Shown here: one piece after another, positions 6,106-9,757 of the stretch
How positions within the stretch are numbered: position 1 is the stretch's first letter
Layout of the letters: every line of letters starts with the position of its first letter
DNA from: Balneolaceae bacterium SMO_bin1
GTDB taxonomy: Bacteria > Bacteroidota > Rhodothermia > Balneolales > Balneolaceae
DNA length: 9,757 nt
NCBI GenBank assembly: GCA_003123965.1
Contig: NNSL01000402.1
Coordinates: forward strand, 1 to 9,757
Reading direction: 5' to 3'
The notes under the pieces: generated by a model
What the model was told of the DNA's origin: nothing
Database searches by the model: none
The model's input: only the letters and a program-made list of their open reading frames with translations
Program-made: the position numbers and the translations under genes

Positions 6106-7100
6106 ATGAAGAAAAAGTTTAATGTGTACGGTATCGGTAACGCACTTGTTGATTTGGAGTTTCAGGTGACTAGTGAATTTCTTGAGAAACACGACGTTAA
6201 AAAAGGGTTGATGACATTAGTTGATGAAGAGACCCAGTACCAGCTGATTAGTGATATCAATAAGGCAGAAACATTGCAGAAGCCGGGGGGCTCGGCGGCC
6301 AATACCATGATCGCTGTGAGCCAGCTGGGCGGCACCGGTTTTTATTCCTGCAAGGTGGCCAATGATGCTTTTGGCGATGCCTACCTGCAGGATATGGAGG
6401 AGGCCGGTATTAAAACTAACTTCGACCGCCAGGAGCGCCCCGATGGAATCACCGGAAAATGCCTGGTAATGGTAACGGACGATGCCGATAGAACCATGAA
6501 TACCTTCCTTGGAATTACAGCCACGCTTCTACCGAGGAAATTGATGAGGAGGCGATTAAAGACTCGGAATATGCCTACATTGAAGGCTACCTGGTGGCCT
6601 CCGATACCGGCTACGAAGCCATGAAGCGCACTAAGAAACTAGCAGAACAAAATGGCACGAAAACGGCCCTCACGCTTTCAGACCCATCCATCGTTGAAGG
6701 ATTTAAGGAGCGTTTTGAAGACATCATCGGTGCCTCGGTTGATCTTCTTTTCTGCAATGAGGAAGAAGCCAAAATGTACACCGGATTGGATGATCTGATG
6801 GAAGCCCGTGAAGCCCTAAAGAAAGAGGCAAAGCGCTTTGTTATCACCCAGGGGAGCAACGGTGCTATGATTTTTGATGGAGATACCTTCATCGATATTG
6901 AGCCATATGAAGTGAATGCCGTTGATACAAATGGGGCGGGAGACATGTTTGCCGGCGCCTTTTTGTACGGAATTACAAACGGTATGGGCTTTGCCGGATC
7001 CGGCAAGCTGGCAAGTGTAGCCGGGGGAGCGGTAGTGGCGCAATATGGTCCGCGGCTCAACAAGGAAAAAATGCAGCAATTGTTAAAAGAACTTCCTTAA
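6106..7100 (+). CDS. PfkB-family sugar/nucleoside kinase, probable adenosine kinase, broken by a -1 frameshift
   Basis: A ribokinase-fold (PfkB) kinase, most like bacterial proteins annotated as adenosine kinase, which phosphorylate adenosine to AMP in purine salvage. A sugar substrate is not excluded. The gene is read as two overlapping frames, 6106-6624 and a second ending at 7100. They join near 6514-6518. Restoring one A there (att-aac-agc for att-acagc) gives ...NTFLGI-N-SHASTEEIDEE... and a single 331-residue protein of normal family length. N-terminal motifs are YGIGNALVDLEF (8-19) and the substrate-side GGSAANT (61-67). In corrected numbering, CNEEEAK (217-223) is the usual NxxE-type segment. 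DTNGAGDMFAG (274-284) is the PfkB signature, with catalytic base D280 and the anion hole. As read, the protein would end after 172 residues with a nonsense tail and lack the ATP and catalytic half. Both halves look intact, so an indel error is likely. It is the first gene of a plus-strand cluster. Confidence 0.85.
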
Positions 7101-7116
7101 CCCAAAAATAGTGGAT

Positions 7117-7377
7117 ATGTATATTCAGCTATTGGGATGGATTGGATTTGGTATTTTGGTGCTCGCATGGGTACCCCAAACGTGGGATACCATTCGCGAC
7201 GGCTATTGCTCTACCAATTTAGTCTTCATCATTCTGTATGCTCTTGCAAGCCTGATGCTTACCATTTATGCTATTTTACAGAATGATTACGTTTTTACCG
7301 CACTAAATGGTCTGCTCACTATCGGCAGCGGCATAAATATGTACTATAAACTTTTTCCCCGAAATAAACCGGAATGA
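7117..7377 (+). CDS. SemiSWEET/PQ-loop family small membrane transporter
   Basis: An 86-residue protein made almost entirely of three membrane helices (about 4-20, 34-52 and 57-77). That is the three-helix unit of SemiSWEETs, which dimerise to move small sugars across the inner membrane. The diagnostic Pro-Gln pair is at P20-Q21 (AWVPQTWDTI), at the end of helix 1. Helix 3 contains ALNGLL with N64, matching the asparagine conserved in SWEET pockets. An upstream GTG at 7111 would add two residues (MD); I prefer ATG 7117, but neither has a strong ribosome site. It starts 16 bases after the kinase stop, and its TGA overlaps the rdgB start (ATGA), so it is almost certainly co-transcribed with both. 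The substrate is unknown. Its position beside a kinase raises the idea of a sugar or nucleoside, which is inference only. Confidence 0.8.
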   Translation: MYIQLLGWIGFGILVLAWVPQTWDTIRDGYCSTNLVFIILYALASLMLTIYAILQNDYVFTALNGLLTIGSGINMYYKLFPRNKPE

Positions 7378-7970
7378 TGCAGAAAATTATCCTGGCTTCT
7401 CGCAATGAAGATAAAATTAAAGAGCTGCGCGCGGCTTTAGGGCCGTTAAATTTGGAGCTTCAGTCCGCGCTCAATTTTCCTTCATTGAAAGAGGTTGAAG
7501 AAGACCGCAACACGCTGGAAGGCAATGCACTAAAAAAAGCGCGTTATGTATATCAGGAAACCGGTTTGCCGGCCTTGGCGGATGACACCGGCCTTGAGGT
7601 TGATGCATTGGACGGTCGCCCCGGCGTGTATTCTGCCCGATATGCCAGTGAAACAGCAACCTACCAGGATAACCTGGAAAAATTGCTCGATGAACTGGCC
7701 GGTGTGGATCTGAAGGACCGCGGCGCGCAATTCCGCACGGCCTTGGTGCTGGTTACAAAAAAAGAAACACATACCTTTGAGGGTATCTGCCGCGGTACCA
7801 TTATCAAGCAACCTAAGGGGGGCGGCGGTTTTGGTTATGACCCGGTATTTCAACCTGATGGATACGAGGAAACGTTTGCAGAAGTGGACGCAGGCATCAA
7901 AAATAAAATAAGTCACCGGGGCAGGGCTATAGAAAAGTTTGTAGAGTGGGTGAAAAAACAAGCTGAGTAA
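7374..7970 (+). CDS. rdgB: RdgB/HAM1-family dITP/XTP pyrophosphatase
   Basis: This 198-residue enzyme removes pyrophosphate from non-canonical purine nucleoside triphosphates (dITP, ITP, XTP), releasing the monophosphate. It keeps deaminated purines out of DNA and RNA in the cytosol. The full set of family motifs is present: LASRNEDKIKEL (7-18), which binds the triphosphate; TLEGNALKKA (47-56); ALADDTGLEVDAL (67-79), with the paired aspartates D70 and D71; GRPGVYSARYA (81-91); FRTALVL (120-126); GGGFGYDPVF (150-159), the base-recognition loop; and KNKISHRGRA (176-185). Length is normal for the family. The start overlaps the preceding transporter stop. ATG 7374 or the next ATG at 7377 could be used, a one-residue difference. 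Its placement after a probable adenosine kinase fits a purine theme. Confidence 0.95.
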   Translation: MMQKIILASRNEDKIKELRAALGPLNLELQSALNFPSLKEVEEDRNTLEGNALKKARYVYQETGLPALADDTGLEVDALDGRPGVYSARYASETATYQDNLEKLLDELAGVDLKDRGAQFRTALVLVTKKETHTFEGICRGTIIKQPKGGGGFGYDPVFQPDGYEETFAEVDAGIKNKISHRGRAIEKFVEWVKKQAE

Positions 7971-8017
7971 CTCCAGATTTGAATATGCTGAAGCCATTAT
8001 CACCAATAGGTAAATAA

Positions 8018-9553
8018 GTGGAATTTTCTACCGTTGATTACATCGTTATTGTTATTTATCTGCTGGGAGTGGCAGGGGTAGGAATCTGGATTGCCGGCCG
8101 CCAAACCTCAACCTCCGATTACTTTCTGGGCAGCCGCGATATTCCGTGGTGGGCGGTGCTTTTTTCAGTAGTAGCAACAGAAACCAGCACGCTCACCTTC
8201 ATCAGTATTCCGGCAGTGGCCTATGGCGGCAACCTCACATTTTTGCAAATTACGCTGGGCTATATTGTGGGACGTATTTTAGTGAGCATTTTCTTTTTGC
8301 CCAAGTACTATGAGGGGAACCTTTCCACGGCATATCAATTTTTAGCCAACCGATTCGGAGCATCCATGCGTAATGCTGCCAGCTCCACGTTCATGGTTAC
8401 GCGCCTGCTGGCTGACGGGGTGCGCCTGTTCGCTACGGCAATTCCGCTGGCCGTAATTCTGCGCCTCGGCGGGGCCTTTGCAGGGTGGAGTGATATCGAA
8501 GTGTACCTGCTTTCCATTGCAGTTATTTCAATTATTACCCTGCTTTATACCTTAATTGGCGGTATTAAAGCTGTAGTTTGGATGGATGTAATCCAAATGG
8601 CCGTGTATATAGGCGGGGCCATTGTCGCCGGTGGAATCATGTTGTCTGGTATCAGCGGGGGATTTAGTGGTGCAATGAATATGGCTGCCGATGCCAATAA
8701 ATTGCAGGTGCTCGATTTTGGATTCGATATGGCCTTTGCTGCGTTCATCGCACAGCCGTACACATTTTTTACAGCCTTAATTGGCGGAGCTGTATTTTCG
8801 GTGGCCTCGCACGGTACTGATCAATTGATTGTGCAGCGCCTGCTAACCACCCGTAACCTTAAAGACAGCCAGAAGGCTTTGGTTTGGAGCGGCGTGGTAG
8901 TAGCCATTCAATTTGGGTTATTCTTGGTGATTGGGTTACTGCTTTATGCATTTTACAATATGCAATCAGCGGATATGCTTGGGCTGGCCACCACCGACGA
9001 GATTTTTGCCAAGTTTATTGTTGAAGAGCTTCCGGTAGGGCTTTCCGGGCTTATTGTAGCTTCGTTGTTTGCCGCGGCTATGAGCAGCCTGAGTTCATCG
9101 CTTAACTCGCTGGCTTCATCAACCACGTTAGATATTTATAAGCCCTATTTCGGTGCTAATAATACAAAAGCGCAAGATCTGAAAGTATCGCGCATCATCA
9201 CCATCATTTGGGCCGCTATTTTAACGTGCTCAGCCTTCTTTTTTGCTTATCTTCAATTGCAGGAGGGCGAACGTCCGGCCGTTGTGGAACTTGGGCTCGG
9301 AATTGCATCTTACACCTATGGTGGGTTGCTGGGAGCATTTTTGCTAGGCCGCCTGTTCCAAAAACCCGATACTAAGGACGCCCTTTTTGGGTTTTTCCTT
9401 GGTCTTTTAGCGCTGCTATTTATGGTTGAAGGTCCCGTGCAGAACATATTACCGGGTGATGGGCTGGCCATTGCCTGGCCGCTCTATACGGTGGTGGGTA
9501 GCGTTATAGTGGTGCTGGCCGGAAATATTTCAAGCTGGATACGAAAACAATAA
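8018..9553 (+). CDS. Sodium:solute symporter (SSS family)
   Basis: A 511-residue inner-membrane carrier of the SSS family, which uses the sodium gradient to import a solute such as a sugar, amino acid, nucleoside or organic acid. The solute cannot be read from sequence. The hydrophobic pattern fits about 13 membrane helices. The N-terminus, VDYIVIVIYLLGVAGVG, followed by SDYFLGSRDIPWWAV (33-47), is a typical opening. LLYTLIGGIKAVVWMDVIQ (175-193) is the family signature. FAAAMSSLSSSLNSLASST (351-369) is the serine-rich helix that provides sodium-site residues in studied members. I use GTG 8018 as the start because no ATG in frame lies close upstream and the first helix begins at once; AATAGG at 8005-8010 may serve as a weak ribosome site. 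It follows rdgB by 47 bases and precedes a VOC gene by 16 bases. No frameshift is visible. Confidence 0.92.
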   Translation: MEFSTVDYIVIVIYLLGVAGVGIWIAGRQTSTSDYFLGSRDIPWWAVLFSVVATETSTLTFISIPAVAYGGNLTFLQITLGYIVGRILVSIFFLPKYYEGNLSTAYQFLANRFGASMRNAASSTFMVTRLLADGVRLFATAIPLAVILRLGGAFAGWSDIEVYLLSIAVISIITLLYTLIGGIKAVVWMDVIQMAVYIGGAIVAGGIMLSGISGGFSGAMNMAADANKLQVLDFGFDMAFAAFIAQPYTFFTALIGGAVFSVASHGTDQLIVQRLLTTRNLKDSQKALVWSGVVVAIQFGLFLVIGLLLYAFYNMQSADMLGLATTDEIFAKFIVEELPVGLSGLIVASLFAAAMSSLSSSLNSLASSTTLDIYKPYFGANNTKAQDLKVSRIITIIWAAILTCSAFFFAYLQLQEGERPAVVELGLGIASYTYGGLLGAFLLGRLFQKPDTKDALFGFFLGLLALLFMVEGPVQNILPGDGLAIAWPLYTVVGSVIVVLAGNISSWIRKQ

Positions 9554-9569
9554 AATTAAAGAGGTGGGC
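9554..9569 (+). promoter_or_regulatory. Shine-Dalgarno site before the VOC gene
   Basis: AAAGAGGTG just ahead of ATG 9570 is the clearest ribosome-binding site in the window. It fixes the VOC start and supports translation from the same transcript as the symporter, whose stop ends at 9553. Confidence 0.6.
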
Positions 9570-9757
9570 ATGAAACGTGTTACTGGCATTGGTGGTATCT
9601 TTTTTAAAACGGACAATCCAGAAAAAACGCGAGATTGGTATCGCGATCATCTGGGAATTGAGAGCGGGCAATACGGTGGTACATTCGAGTGGCGACACGC
9701 CGATGATGAGCAGAAAAAAGGGTTCACGGCTTGGAGCCCGTTTCCCCGTGAAACAGA
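9570..9757 (+). CDS. VOC/glyoxalase-fold protein, N-terminal part (3' end outside window)
   Basis: Sixty-two codons are visible. The protein begins MKRVTGIGGIFFKTDNPEKT, then DWYRDHLGIESG and a TFEWRH strand, ending in a FTAWSPFPRET block at the window edge. The opening beta strand with a G-I-F-F-K core and the WYRDHLGI helix are the standard start of a vicinal-oxygen-chelate (glyoxalase/bleomycin-resistance/dioxygenase) module. Members bind a metal or small ligand and have very varied functions, so none is assigned. Metal ligands at the second half of the fold are beyond the window. It lies 16 bases after the symporter stop, on the same strand, and may be co-transcribed with it. Confidence 0.85.
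   Translation, partial: MKRVTGIGGIFFKTDNPEKTRDWYRDHLGIESGQYGGTFEWRHADDEQKKGFTAWSPFPRET

Noticed and set aside
6500..6545. Programmed ribosomal frameshift in the adenosine kinase
   Set aside because: No classic slippery heptamer is present at the junction, and PfkB kinases are single-frame genes.
7530..8006. A 158-codon minus-strand open frame antisense to rdgB
   Set aside because: It mirrors a fully conserved RdgB coding frame and shows no recognisable domain.
1..9757. CRISPR arrays, tRNA or rRNA genes, insertion sequences, defence or toxin-antitoxin modules
   Set aside because: I saw no regular repeats, tRNA-like cloverleaf, transposase motifs or terminal inverted repeats on reading through; the window is housekeeping and metabolic.

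Overview
This window is ordinary bacterial chromosome, densely coded and of middling G+C by eye. The organism looks like a member of the Bacteroidota/Balneolota group. That is an inference from protein style (stand-alone MnmD, a PfkB-type adenosine kinase, an SSS symporter, a secreted glycosylasparaginase) and from A/T-rich leaders with few strong Shine-Dalgarno sites. No rRNA or tRNA marker is present to prove it. I see no mobile element, CRISPR array, RNA gene or phage-like module.

Layout. Bases 1-518 (+) are the C-terminal end of a superfamily 1 (DNA2/NAM7-like) helicase. It runs tail-to-tail into mnmD (515-1292, -), a tRNA wobble-uridine methyltransferase split by a one-base frameshift. 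A short divergent gap then leads to a tight three-gene plus-strand operon: an M20 amidohydrolase (1383-2582), an FAD-dependent DAO-type oxidoreductase (2598-3698) and an exported glycosylasparaginase-type Ntn-hydrolase (3709-4671). The set suggests amide hydrolysis and amino-acid scavenging. A small lipoprotein of unknown function follows (4812-5234, +), facing a NudL-like Nudix hydrolase (5244-5903, -).

A 202-base divergent gap separates the Nudix gene from a second plus-strand cluster: a PfkB-family adenosine kinase (6106-7100, frameshifted), a SemiSWEET/PQ-loop mini-transporter (7117-7377), the RdgB/HAM1 dITP/XTP pyrophosphatase (7374-7970), a sodium:solute symporter (8018-9553) and the start of a VOC/glyoxalase-fold protein (9570 to the window end). 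Adenosine kinase, the small transporter and RdgB make a plausible purine salvage and nucleotide-pool sanitation group, but the link is by position only.

The most notable signal is about sequence integrity, not a new system. Four one-base indels can be recognised: one in mnmD, one in the adenosine kinase, and a compensating +1/-1 pair hidden inside the M20 gene. Each can be explained as a wrong count in a short mononucleotide run. Three otherwise conserved housekeeping-type genes are affected, so uncorrected sequencing or assembly error is more likely than real gene decay. I did not find a previously undescribed system here.
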